A stretch of 64,000 nucleotides of DNA from Thermoplasmata archaeon. GTDB taxonomy: Archaea > Thermoplasmatota > Thermoplasmata > Lutacidiplasmatales > UBA184. Below the pieces are notes generated by a model. That model was not told the DNA's origin and made no database searches. It was given only the letters and a program-made list of their open reading frames with translations. Positions 34,769-43,160 of the stretch are shown here, piece after piece. The stretch spans positions 1 through 64,000 of the forward strand of contig JAJYXQ010000055.1 of NCBI GenBank assembly GCA_021796385.1. Direction: 5' to 3'. Position numbers and translations under genes: made by a program. Each line of letters opens with the position of its first letter. Positions within the stretch are counted from its first letter, which is position 1.

Positions 34769-37700
34769 CTAGGTAGCGGAGTGAGTCGGGGCGCCGGCAC
34801 GCGGCCACGAGGAAGGCCAAGCGTGCGGCCATCCGTCGGGAAGCACGCCTGCGCGCGCAAGCAGTGCATCGCCATCTGCAAACAGTTTCCGCGCAACTTC
34901 CACATCCCCGTTTCGTTCCTCCCATTGGGCGAGGGTCCGCTGGATGAGCCCTTGCCAGAAGAGGTTCCGTGCTGTCTCCGCCATTGTGGCCGCACGCAGC
35001 AGCGATGCGCGGGCCTGGGAGGCGTTCCCCTCCGCATCCAAGATCATGGCCTCGATCGCAAGGTAATGGTAGGTAAAGGGAAGGGAGATCGAGGCAAGCG
35101 CTTCCGCGGTGGGTGAGGCCCGGCGTAGGTTCTCCTTGGCCCGCTCCAGATCGGAAAGGAAGAGGTTTGCTTCGGCGATACGCAGGTGGATCGGGACCAT
35201 GACCTCGAAGTTGCCCTGTTGCGTGAGCTCCTGGATCACCTGTTCATACATCGGGATCACCTCGGACCAGCGCTGGTCCCGGAGCGCAAGGGCCGCCTCG
35301 AGTGAGTGGGGTATAAAGGGCAGCGGCAAGTCGAACCTCTCGATCAACTTGCGGGCCTCGATGGCACAGGCTCTGGCCTCTTGGAGACTACCCTGCTCGA
35401 TCAGGGCTTCCGCCAAGTTGTTCCAGCCGATGGCAAAGGTCTGGGGGTTCCCTCGGCCTTTGAGCGCGGTGATGGCCTCGCGCGAGGCCCGGCATTGCCT
35501 TCCAACGTCCCCTTCGAACTCGCCGATGAAGGAGTCGACTCCCGCAACGAAGACCCGAAGATTCGCTTCCGGGTGACCTTGGTCCAGCGCACGGAGCTCG
35601 ACGAGCTCCTGCGAAGCCTCGGCAATCGCATTCAGATGGCAAAGGGCCACCGCCGAGTAGTACAACGCCCGACCCTGGGCCCACGCCGGGACGGGGTGCG
35701 GGGTGTGGAGGAGACGTTGGGCGGATCGGTGCACTTCGGCGTTGTTCCCCTCGCGGACCGCTACCATCGTCTCCGCTAGATCGATCCGGAACCGTTCGGA
35801 GACCGGTAATCCTCCCGCGTCGGTCCCGATCTTTCGCAGTTCCTCGATCAGCGGCCGCGCCTCTTTCGGATTCAAATTGGCCAACGGGACCGCGAGATGT
35901 GCCTGCACCTCCCAACGCAGGGATGGTGAGAGGTCCAGTTCGAGCAAGGATTGGAGCAGCCGTACCAACTCGGTCGAGGAGCCCATGCTCATCTCGAGGT
36001 CCTCGGCGAGCTGGAGCCCCTCTCGCACCCGCTCCTCGTTCGTCGCCCCGGAAGCGTCCAGGAATTCCTGGAGCCATCGGTGGTAACGTCCAACGGTCTC
36101 CAGCGACCTCGCTTGGAGCGCGACATGCATGGCCCGGCGGATCCAGTCCAGTCCGGGGTCCACCTGGCCCGCGTTATGATAGAGACGGGCTATGGTCTCC
36201 ACCTCATCAGCCCGGTTCTGCGACCACCACTGGGCTAGTCTGGCCGCTTGGGAGGCCCGGGTACTTTCATCCATCCGTGCGAGGATCACCTCTTGCACCA
36301 GGTGGGGTGAAAAGGACCAACCGCGTCGCTCTCCAAAGGCCTTTCCGCTCCGGACCAATAGCTTACGGTTGCGCTCCAACCGGTGGAACTCTCCCGCAAG
36401 GGCCTCCTCCCGCATCCCGGTCACCCCGGCGAGAGGGGCCAGGTCGAACTCGCCCCCAATGATCGAAGCCCATTCGAGCAGCTTCCGGTCCTCCGGTGGG
36501 AGGGCCGAGATCTCCCGGGAGACCAGGCGTTGGATGCTCTCGGGCAGGAAGGGGGTCGGGGTATCCCGCTCTCCCAAAGCGCTCGGGCGAAGGATGGTCG
36601 CATGACCATCCTCGATCCGGAGCAGACCATCTTCGGAGAGATGGCGGGCAAGTTCTCGGAGGATGAAGGGGCTCCCTCCCGACCGCTCGAGAAGATGCTG
36701 GAACCCCGTCCCGTCCAGAGAGGTCGATAATGGCATGCCCAGCACTCGGGAGACGAACTCTTCGGCATCCGCTCCCTCCAATCCGTGCAAAACGATCCGA
36801 CGGAGCGTGCCCTCCCGGTTCATCGCCTCAAGGATGTCTTCTTGGTGCCCTTCCCGGACCTCCTCCGGCGACCGACTTTCATCGGTCTGTAGCGTGGCGA
36901 CGAGGACGACACCTAGGTTTCGAACGTTCCGGGCGAGGAACTGGAAGGTCCGCAGGGAATCTGGGTCCGCCCATTGCAGGTCGTCGATCACCAGCAACTG
37001 AGGATGGGTCCGAGAATCGTGATCGAGCATGTCCAGGTACTGCATCATCGCTTCAGTGGGGGTGGGCGGCGTGCTCGGTCGTTCCGAGTCTTCGGTCGGC
37101 AGGGCCCCGATCACTTCCCCTTCTCCCTCCAGCAGGTTCCGCTCCCGGCTCTCGAACGCTCCCGGGTTCACCGAAATGAGCAGGTGTCCGTTCGATTCCT
37201 CCGCTACGTCCCTGAGGTACTGGAGCAGCCGGAGGACCGCCGGGAACCCGTTCTGCGTGACGAGATACTCGATCGCGGTAAGAAGGACGATCCCTCCCTT
37301 CCGTTCTTGGTAGAAGCTCGCCAGACGCTCCCCTAGCGCATCAAGGTTCGAGGGGGAGATCGCATCCGGGCTTTCCATGCGTGTCAGCCAGTGAAGCCGC
37401 GCCTCGGAGGTCAGGGCGGGGTAGCGTTCCCTTAAGGTGGCCGGACGGTCGCGCGAGATCACCAGCATCGGGTGCGAGCGGGCCAGGCCCGCGCCTTCCG
37501 AGAGAAGGCCGGTAGGCTTGTCTTCCTCCACGATAAGGACGGAAGGCAGGGGGGTGGGGAAGGCGGGGCCCCCGCCATCCACTTTGCCTTCCCGCCGATG
37601 GAACAATTGGAGGAAGGGAAAGAGGGAGGTGTTCACCTCCTTCAAGCAGTAGCCCCAACGCGTGTCAAATCCCTCGGCCCGGGCCTTCTCTTGGACCTGC

Positions 37701-37882
37701 CGGGCAAGCCGGGACTTGCCAATCCCCGTCGAACCCTCGATCACCCAGGCGGAACCCCGGGAAGCCCGGGCCTCGTGAAGGATGCGCAAAAATTCGGCAC
37801 ACTCAGGGGTCCGGCCGATGAACGGAAGTTCCTCCCCTCCCGGTACATCGCTGCGGGCAGCCTTCCCCGGTTCCACGGACAT
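34769..37882 (-). CDS. STAND-type ATPase with inserted DUF835 domain and TPR array (copy 2)
   Basis: A 1037-residue paralogue of the gene at 12837-15701. It has Walker A GSTGIGKS (50-57), a DUF835-like insert at about 130-258 (MLVISRDRPATL, TAIEYLVTQNGF, VNPGAFESRERNLL), and an intact Walker B LLVIDDLQWAD (296-306). Sensor/winged-helix regions (SGGSPFILRELARHL, LLEWASIIGGEFDL) follow, then about 500 residues of TPR-like helices. Such proteins act as ligand-gated switches or scaffolds. The ATG at 37882 is chosen over a GTG at 37912. The TATA box TTATAC at 37925-37930 predicts a transcript start between the two. It is convergent with a surface-protein gene, as is copy 1. Confidence 0.82.
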   Translation of the reverse strand: MSVEPGKAARSDVPGGEELPFIGRTPECAEFLRILHEARASRGSAWVIEGSTGIGKSRLARQVQEKARAEGFDTRWGYCLKEVNTSLFPFLQLFHRREGKVDGGGPAFPTPLPSVLIVEEDKPTGLLSEGAGLARSHPMLVISRDRPATLRERYPALTSEARLHWLTRMESPDAISPSNLDALGERLASFYQERKGGIVLLTAIEYLVTQNGFPAVLRLLQYLRDVAEESNGHLLISVNPGAFESRERNLLEGEGEVIGALPTEDSERPSTPPTPTEAMMQYLDMLDHDSRTHPQLLVIDDLQWADPDSLRTFQFLARNVRNLGVVLVATLQTDESRSPEEVREGHQEDILEAMNREGTLRRIVLHGLEGADAEEFVSRVLGMPLSTSLDGTGFQHLLERSGGSPFILRELARHLSEDGLLRIEDGHATILRPSALGERDTPTPFLPESIQRLVSREISALPPEDRKLLEWASIIGGEFDLAPLAGVTGMREEALAGEFHRLERNRKLLVRSGKAFGERRGWSFSPHLVQEVILARMDESTRASQAARLAQWWSQNRADEVETIARLYHNAGQVDPGLDWIRRAMHVALQARSLETVGRYHRWLQEFLDASGATNEERVREGLQLAEDLEMSMGSSTELVRLLQSLLELDLSPSLRWEVQAHLAVPLANLNPKEARPLIEELRKIGTDAGGLPVSERFRIDLAETMVAVREGNNAEVHRSAQRLLHTPHPVPAWAQGRALYYSAVALCHLNAIAEASQELVELRALDQGHPEANLRVFVAGVDSFIGEFEGDVGRQCRASREAITALKGRGNPQTFAIGWNNLAEALIEQGSLQEARACAIEARKLIERFDLPLPFIPHSLEAALALRDQRWSEVIPMYEQVIQELTQQGNFEVMVPIHLRIAEANLFLSDLERAKENLRRASPTAEALASISLPFTYHYLAIEAMILDAEGNASQARASLLRAATMAETARNLFWQGLIQRTLAQWEERNGDVEVARKLFADGDALLARAGVLPDGWPHAWPSSWPRAGAPTHSAT

Positions 37883-38002
37883 CCTTTTAGTGATCTGCTC
37901 CGGGACCTCCACAGTCCGTCGGATGTATAACCACTTCCCGGTACGACCGTTCCGACGGGATCCTCCCCGGGGTCAGCTCAGCGTGGAGATCCTTTTACAG
38001 AT

Positions 38003-39436
38003 TCAGAGATGCCAGACCGGTCCGCCGTAGCCATGAGGGTGCTCGTAGTTCTTACCGCTCCCGAACGGGTCGGGCCGCGGGGTCGGGGGACGCCCCTTCT
38101 TTTGGGCGAGGTACGCATCGATCGCTTCCGCCGCCTTGGAACCCGCACCCATGGCGTACACCACCGACTTGCCCCCGGAGGCAAAGACACCTTCGACACC
38201 GGTCATCCAGCCCTCCTTCTTTCCTTCGGGCCAACCCTTTGCGGTGCTGAACTCGAACTCTTCCGAGAAGCTCTTTGCGTCGGCCACCTCGCCGGCGGCC
38301 ACGATGATCGTGTCGCACTCGATAGTGACTTCGGTCCCCGGGACCGGTACCACCGTGCGCTTGCCCTTCGCATCCGGTTCGGAGAAGGCCGTGCTCTGGA
38401 CGACCAGCCCCTCCACGCGGTCCGTGCCCAAGATCTGGAGGGGCGCCCGGTTGTAGAGGAAATGGATCCCTTCGGCTTCGCTCCCGTCGGCTTCCTCAGC
38501 GCTCGCCGGCATCTCGTCCCGACCCCGACGATAGATGACGGTCACCTGCCCGTCCTGCGCCAGGCGCCGGCTCGTCCGGGCGGCGTCCATCGCCACATCC
38601 CCGCCCCCGATGACGACGATCTTCCGGTTGGTCCGACCGAACAGGCCCGTCGGCGATTCCCCGGTGTTCATGTCCAGTAGGAAGTGGAGTGCGTAGATCA
38701 CCCCGGGAAGCTGCTCTCCGGGGACATTGAGGAGCCGCGGACGGTTGGCGCCCACCGCCAGGTACACGGCATTGAAACCCTCCTTGATTAGTCCCTCAGG
38801 GGTAAAGTCGACGCCAGCCTTCTTCCCATAGATGAAGGTGATGTCGAGGTGGCGGAACCGCGCAAGGTCCGACGAAAGATCCGGTTCTTCGAGATGATAT
38901 CTCGGGATGGTCTGGATCTGTCCGCCAGGGAAGTGTTCCATCTCGTAGACCGTGACGGAATAGCCTCGGATGGCGAGCTCCCATGCAGCCATCAGCCCTG
39001 CCGGTCCGGCGCCCACCACCGCGACCCGCTCATGCTTCGGTGGGAGGGACACGTAGGTAAGGTCGGATGCTCCGAACTCGAGCGCCGCCCGCTTCAAGTG
39101 GCGGATGGCGATCGGCGTGCCCCGGCTTCCCATCACGCACTCTTCCTCGCAGTAGTGATAGCACGTCTTGCACAGGACCGAGGCGAAGGGATTATCGCTC
39201 AGGATCAACTTCGCGGCCTCGTCGAACTTTCCCTGGCCCACGAGGCCGGCATACCCCCGGCAGTCTTGGGTGATGGGGCAGGCTTGGACGCAGAACGGCA
39301 TGTCGCATTGGAGGCAACGCTGACCTTCGATGACCGCCTCTCCTCGGGAGTACGGTTCGGTGATCAGGCGAAACGACGTGGTGCGGTCTTCAAGAGGGAT
39401 CTCCTCGATCGGGACTCGGATGTACCTACCTACCAT
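38003..39436 (-). CDS. GltD-like NAD(P)H/FAD oxidoreductase (glutamate synthase small-subunit family)
   Basis: A 477-residue protein. The N-terminal Fer4_20 domain has eight cysteines that can hold two 4Fe-4S clusters (CLQCDMPFCVQACPITQDC, CKTCYHYCEEEC). The FAD loop is VAVVGAGPAGLMAAWEL and the NAD(P) loop VVIGGGDVAMDAARTS. A late VFASGGKSVVYAMGAGSKAAEAID completes the FAD site. The family passes electrons from NAD(P)H to partner enzymes such as glutamate synthase large subunit, dihydropyrimidine dehydrogenase or ferredoxin. No such partner is adjacent, so GltD proper is not proven. Confidence 0.9.
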   Translation of the reverse strand: MVGRYIRVPIEEIPLEDRTTSFRLITEPYSRGEAVIEGQRCLQCDMPFCVQACPITQDCRGYAGLVGQGKFDEAAKLILSDNPFASVLCKTCYHYCEEECVMGSRGTPIAIRHLKRAALEFGASDLTYVSLPPKHERVAVVGAGPAGLMAAWELAIRGYSVTVYEMEHFPGGQIQTIPRYHLEEPDLSSDLARFRHLDITFIYGKKAGVDFTPEGLIKEGFNAVYLAVGANRPRLLNVPGEQLPGVIYALHFLLDMNTGESPTGLFGRTNRKIVVIGGGDVAMDAARTSRRLAQDGQVTVIYRRGRDEMPASAEEADGSEAEGIHFLYNRAPLQILGTDRVEGLVVQSTAFSEPDAKGKRTVVPVPGTEVTIECDTIIVAAGEVADAKSFSEEFEFSTAKGWPEGKKEGWMTGVEGVFASGGKSVVYAMGAGSKAAEAIDAYLAQKKGRPPTPRPDPFGSGKNYEHPHGYGGPVWHL

Positions 39437-39580
39437 GGCCTGCCACCCCGCTCGTTGGGTACACCATCGTTGGGAGTCTTAAACATTGCGCCTAAACTTC
39501 GCTACAAGAACCGGTCAGCCCGGTACCTTCCACCGAACGGAGGTCCCGCCCCGGAACGGGTCGCCGTCTCTCGGGCGAAT

Positions 39581-39955
39581 TCAAGCGGTCTTCTTCCAGG
39601 GCGGGACGTGCGGGCCCGTTGGGTCCCGCAGAAAGCGGAGGAGTGCCGGGGCCACTGTGTGGAGCTTCCCCAGGCTACGGAAGCCCCCCAGTCCCCGGAA
39701 GTGGCGATACACTTCCCGCATGTATTCGAGTTCAAGCCCGGCGGCTTTCATCCCCCGGGGGCGAGGGGGGGATCGGAGTCCCGGGTCTTCTCCCAGGTTG
39801 CTTCCGTCTCCGATTCCGGACCGGTGTGCGGCAACTCCGGGTGGCCGTCCACTCTCAGCAAGTTGCCACCGGTGCCCCGGGTCAGGAGCGAAGAGGGCGC
39901 TCGGCCCGTTCAGGGTGTGGGCTGTGGTTCGCCCGTCGGCATAGCCTAGCGTCAT
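39581..39955 (-). CDS. Hypothetical protein, doubtful
   Basis: A 124-residue frame in an otherwise empty 650-bp gap. It has a TTTAAATG box about 45 nt upstream and a GGGAG tract directly before the ATG. The C-terminal third (MREVYRHFRGLGGFRSLGKL, then APALLRFLRDP) looks like real helical protein, but the first two thirds are low-complexity and no family is recognised. It could instead be only the C-terminal part or a decayed gene. The remainder of 39437-40087 shows nothing. Confidence 0.35.
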   Translation of the reverse strand: MTLGYADGRTTAHTLNGPSALFAPDPGHRWQLAESGRPPGVAAHRSGIGDGSNLGEDPGLRSPPRPRGMKAAGLELEYMREVYRHFRGLGGFRSLGKLHTVAPALLRFLRDPTGPHVPPWKKTA

Positions 39956-40087
39956 CTCCCTGTTCCCCCCCTACAAGGAACATTCCGAAGTCGCCATTTA
40001 AACCCCAGTCCGATTCTCAAGTGTTGAAATTGAACCCGCTGCAACCCTCCCTAAGCCTCATACCTGCGTATGCCTTCGCCGCCCCCC

Positions 40088-40732
40088 ATGAAGGTTGGCG
40101 TGTTGGGAAGCGGGGACGTGGGGCGCACTTTGGCCCAAGGGTTTGCCGCCCGAGGGCATGATGTGAAGCTGGGATCACGGAGCCCGGAGAGCCCCAAGCT
40201 CCGGGCCTTCCGTCAGAAGGCCCGGGGGAACATCTCGATCGGCTCCTTCCGTGCCGCTGCGGAGCACGGGAAGATCGTGGTGCTCTCGGTACACGGGGAT
40301 GCGGCCGAGGCCGTACTCGACGCGGTGGGACCAGAGGCCTTCGCCGGAAAGCTCGTGATCGACACCACGAACCCCCTCGATTTCTCCGGAGGGGCCCCGA
40401 CCCTCTTCGTGGGGCTCACGGATTCCTTGGGGGAGCGGGTCCAGCGGAAGATCCCCCAGGCCCGCGTGGTGAAGGCCTTCAACACGGTCTCGAGCGAACA
40501 GATGTTCGAACCGACCCTGCCGGGGAAGCGCCCGGAGATGCTCATTTGTGGCAACGACGCGGCCGCGAAACGTCAGGTCGCCCGTATCGTGCGGGAGTTC
40601 GGGTGGGCCGGTGTGCTCGACATCGGGGGCATCGAGGGAGCCCGATGGCTGGAACCCCTCGTACCACTCTGGGTGCGTCTGGGAACGAAGCTCCATACCT
40701 GGAAGCACATGATCCGGATCGAACGCCCGTAG
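40088..40732 (+). CDS. NADPH:F420 oxidoreductase-like / NAD(P)-binding protein
   Basis: A 214-residue protein beginning MKVGVLGSGDVGRTLAQGF, the NADP-binding loop of the F420-dependent NADP reductase family. It continues with HDVKLGSRSPE, IVVLSVHGDAAEAVLD, VIDTTNPLDFSGG and VVKAFNTVSSEQM. Family members transfer hydride between F420H2 and NADP, but many relatives (YajR-like) bind only NADP. F420 use is plausible in an archaeon yet unproven. An ATG at 40070 would add six residues (MPSPPP) and is a possible alternative start. It is convergent with the GT2 gene, with a 10-bp gap. Confidence 0.8.
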   Translation: MKVGVLGSGDVGRTLAQGFAARGHDVKLGSRSPESPKLRAFRQKARGNISIGSFRAAAEHGKIVVLSVHGDAAEAVLDAVGPEAFAGKLVIDTTNPLDFSGGAPTLFVGLTDSLGERVQRKIPQARVVKAFNTVSSEQMFEPTLPGKRPEMLICGNDAAAKRQVARIVREFGWAGVLDIGGIEGARWLEPLVPLWVRLGTKLHTWKHMIRIERP

Positions 40733-40742
40733 CGTCCAAACG

Positions 40743-41528
40743 CTACGGTGTGTGCGGAGCCGAAGCCGCAACGCCAAGCTTCGCCAGGCCCCGGGCTTCC
40801 TGGGACATCTTGATACGTTTCCCGATGAGCCAACGTAAGTTGCCGATCCCGTCCTCCCAGCTCGAGAGCTTCGGCTGCCCCCAGCGCTCGGCGTAATGGA
40901 TGGGGATCTCCTCGAACTTGAACCCGTGGAACAAGACCTCGAGTTTGATCTCCTCAGAGAACGGCATGCCGTCCTGGGTGAGTCGGAGGGTCGGGAGGAT
41001 GCTCCGGCGGAAGACCCACATGCCGCTCTGGGAGTCGGTGAGCACCCGTTCCGGGACGCCCTTGAGCACCTCATGGAAGAGCACGCGCATGGCCGAATTG
41101 AGGACCCAGTTCCCGATGCGGTGCTCGGTCGTCATCGCCTTGCGTTCCATCAAGGTCAACCGGTCGCCGCTGATGAAATCGAGCTTCATGTGGATGAGAC
41201 GCTTGAGCATCCACGGGATCTCGGAGGCGGGGTACGTCCCGTCCCCATCCATCGTGGCGATGAAATCTCCGGTGGCGTGCGCGAACCCGGTGCGATACGC
41301 CCGTCCGTAGCCCCGGCGCCGCTCAGTGACGACCCGGGCCCCTTTTTCCTTGGCGATGTCGACCGTCCCGTCCGTGGATCCGCCATCAATGACGAGAACC
41401 TCCCACTCGATCGGTTCGTTCGGGAAGAGCTCCCCGGTCTCCTTCTCCTGGACCTCGTGAATCGAGTCCAAGGTGTAGCCGATGCCCTCCCGTTCGTTGA
41501 GCGTGGGAATGATAAGCGAGACCCGCAT
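40743..41528 (-). CDS. Family 2 glycosyltransferase (dolichyl-phosphate mannose/glucose synthase-like)
   Basis: A 261-residue protein. The GT-A nucleotide-sugar fold is shown by SLIIPTLNEREGIG, VLVIDGGSTDGT, GYGRAYRTGFAHATGD and the metal-binding MDGDGTYP (DxD). There is no C-terminal membrane helix, so it resembles the soluble archaeal DPM1 type that charges dolichyl phosphate for protein glycosylation. The many Asn-rich surface proteins nearby are possible acceptors. A TTTATCC box sits about 33 nt before the ATG at 41528. Longer readings enter the divergent archease gene. Confidence 0.88.
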   Translation of the reverse strand: MRVSLIIPTLNEREGIGYTLDSIHEVQEKETGELFPNEPIEWEVLVIDGGSTDGTVDIAKEKGARVVTERRRGYGRAYRTGFAHATGDFIATMDGDGTYPASEIPWMLKRLIHMKLDFISGDRLTLMERKAMTTEHRIGNWVLNSAMRVLFHEVLKGVPERVLTDSQSGMWVFRRSILPTLRLTQDGMPFSEEIKLEVLFHGFKFEEIPIHYAERWGQPKLSSWEDGIGNLRWLIGKRIKMSQEARGLAKLGVAASAPHTP

Positions 41529-41562
41529 GGGTTGAGTAAGACAATACGCGGGAAAAGGATAA

Positions 41563-41994
41563 ATGGTTTCTGTTAGGGCGCCCCAGCATTGGACGTTCGG
41601 GACCACGGCGGATATGGGCATCGGTGCGGAGGCGCCGACCGTGGACGACCTGTACGCCGAGATGGGCCGGGCCCTGTTCTCCGTCATGACCGACCTCTCC
41701 ACCATCCGCCCCCGGGTGCAACGGTCGTTCGATGTGGAGGCTGCGGACCCGGCCGGCCTCCTCGTCGCGTTCCTCTCGGAGCTTCTCTTCCTGCGCGATA
41801 GCGAAGACGTGGTGTTGGGTGAGTTCTCGACCCATGTGACCGGGGGACACCCCTTTCGACTCCACGCAGCCGTGCGGGGCGAGCCCTGGGACCTCGCGCA
41901 CCATCCCCGCCATATCGAGGTCAAGGCGATCACCCTTCACCAGGTCGAGGTCGACCTCCGAACACCCCGGGCCCGGGTGATCCTCGACATCTAG
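41563..41994 (+). CDS. Archease
   Basis: A 143-residue protein of normal archease length. Diagnostic stretches are HWTFGTTADMGIGAEAPT near the start, LYAEMGRALFSVMTDL, LLVAFLSELLFLRD and AVRGEPWD ... IEVKAITLHQVEV. Archease lets the tRNA ligase RtcB turn over by aiding GTP-dependent guanylylation. No rtcB is visible here. The ATG overlaps the TATA box of the divergent GT2 gene, so its own promoter must lie further left (a weak AATAC element is at about 41542). It ends 3 bp before the esterase frame. Confidence 0.88.
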   Translation: MVSVRAPQHWTFGTTADMGIGAEAPTVDDLYAEMGRALFSVMTDLSTIRPRVQRSFDVEAADPAGLLVAFLSELLFLRDSEDVVLGEFSTHVTGGHPFRLHAAVRGEPWDLAHHPRHIEVKAITLHQVEVDLRTPRARVILDI

Positions 41995-41997
41995 TGT

Positions 41998-43113
41998 GTG
42001 GCACCGCCCGAAGGAACGGTTTATCTGGGTGAGGCATTTCCGGGGAGCGATGGCCGAACCCGTGCGCATTCCCTTCCGCTCCCGGACGAAAGGTCCTTTC
42101 CACCGCCGATCGCTGGCCGGGTCGAGTTCGTGCCATACGAGAGTCGTGCCCTGAAGGAGAACCCGCTGGGGGACCCCTTCGTCCGTGACATCGCGCTGTA
42201 TCGCCCCCCTTCGGGTCGTACGGAAGGCAAACCTTTGCTCCTTCTCCTCACCGGATTCACAGGGGCTGGTTGGATGCACTTCCCCCACCGGAACCGTTAC
42301 CTATCGGAGACGTTCCCCCAGGTCATCGAACGCTTGCAGCGCACCGGGGCCTGTCCGGAAGCCGTGGTCGTCGCACCGGATGGGATGTCCATGCTGGGGG
42401 GAAGCCAATACCTGAACTCCACCGCGACCGGCGCCTACGAGGACTACATTGTCGAGGATATCGTCCCTTGGGCCAAGGAGCGATATCGGACGGGGGCGGT
42501 CGGCGTCCTCGGGCATTCGAGCGGTGGGTATGGCGCCCTCGTGCTTCCCCTGCGCCACCCTCGGATCTTCTCGGCGTTGCTGGCCTCGGCTCCGGATTCT
42601 CAGTTCGAGTACTGCTACCAACCGGATTTCCCGAAGGCGGTCCGGGTCCTGAAGGAACGGGGTGGGCCGACCCGATTCCTCGAGTGGCTTTTCACGACCC
42701 CGCCCGCGATCGGTTCCGCATCGCCGGTCGGCGCCACGCTGAACACATTGGCCATGGCTTCATGTTACTCCCCGACAATTGGTATGCCTGGCGCCTTCGA
42801 CCTTCCGTTCGCACCCGAAACAGGGGCGATCGACGAGACCGTGTGGCGTCGTTGGCTCGCTTGGGACCCTGTGCGCATGATCCGGAACGAAGGCATGGCG
42901 GGTGTCGTGCGCGGGATGCGTTCGATCCAGGTCGGTGGCGGGCTGAGCGACGAGTGGTTCCTCGACGTGGGGGCGCACCGGTTCGCCGAAGAGGTGCGGG
43001 CCCTGGGCGGCACTGTACGGGAAGAGTACCCCCCCGGGACCCACGGGGATGTTTGGCCCATCCTGCTTGAACGGTTCCTTCCCGACATGGTCCGGGCGTT
43101 AGGCGGGGAGTAG
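41998..43113 (+). CDS. Alpha/beta-hydrolase esterase (esterase D type), start unclear
   Basis: A 371-residue frame from GTG. The hydrolase begins at about 42 (VEFVPYESRALKENPLGDP) and has the nucleophile elbow GHSSGG, the LLLLTGFTGAG oxyanion segment and a late GTHGDVW histidine. It resembles S-formylglutathione hydrolase/enterochelin esterase relatives; substrate unknown. The first 40 residues look non-coding. TTTATC at 42020-42025 instead points to an ATG at 42050 in another frame (MAEPVRIPFRSRTKGPF), which would join this frame near 42115 if one base were missing. A GTG at 42130 is a third option. Confidence 0.78.
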   Translation: MAPPEGTVYLGEAFPGSDGRTRAHSLPLPDERSFPPPIAGRVEFVPYESRALKENPLGDPFVRDIALYRPPSGRTEGKPLLLLLTGFTGAGWMHFPHRNRYLSETFPQVIERLQRTGACPEAVVVAPDGMSMLGGSQYLNSTATGAYEDYIVEDIVPWAKERYRTGAVGVLGHSSGGYGALVLPLRHPRIFSALLASAPDSQFEYCYQPDFPKAVRVLKERGGPTRFLEWLFTTPPAIGSASPVGATLNTLAMASCYSPTIGMPGAFDLPFAPETGAIDETVWRRWLAWDPVRMIRNEGMAGVVRGMRSIQVGGGLSDEWFLDVGAHRFAEEVRALGGTVREEYPPGTHGDVWPILLERFLPDMVRALGGE

Positions 43114-43160
43114 CATCACCTTCATCTATATTGGTGGGTTGCTATATTGGGTTCCCTTTC

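Noticed and set aside
38849-39949. 366-codon plus-strand frame opposite the GltD-like gene
   Set aside because: Antisense to the eight-cysteine ferredoxin and FAD motifs; no protein features.
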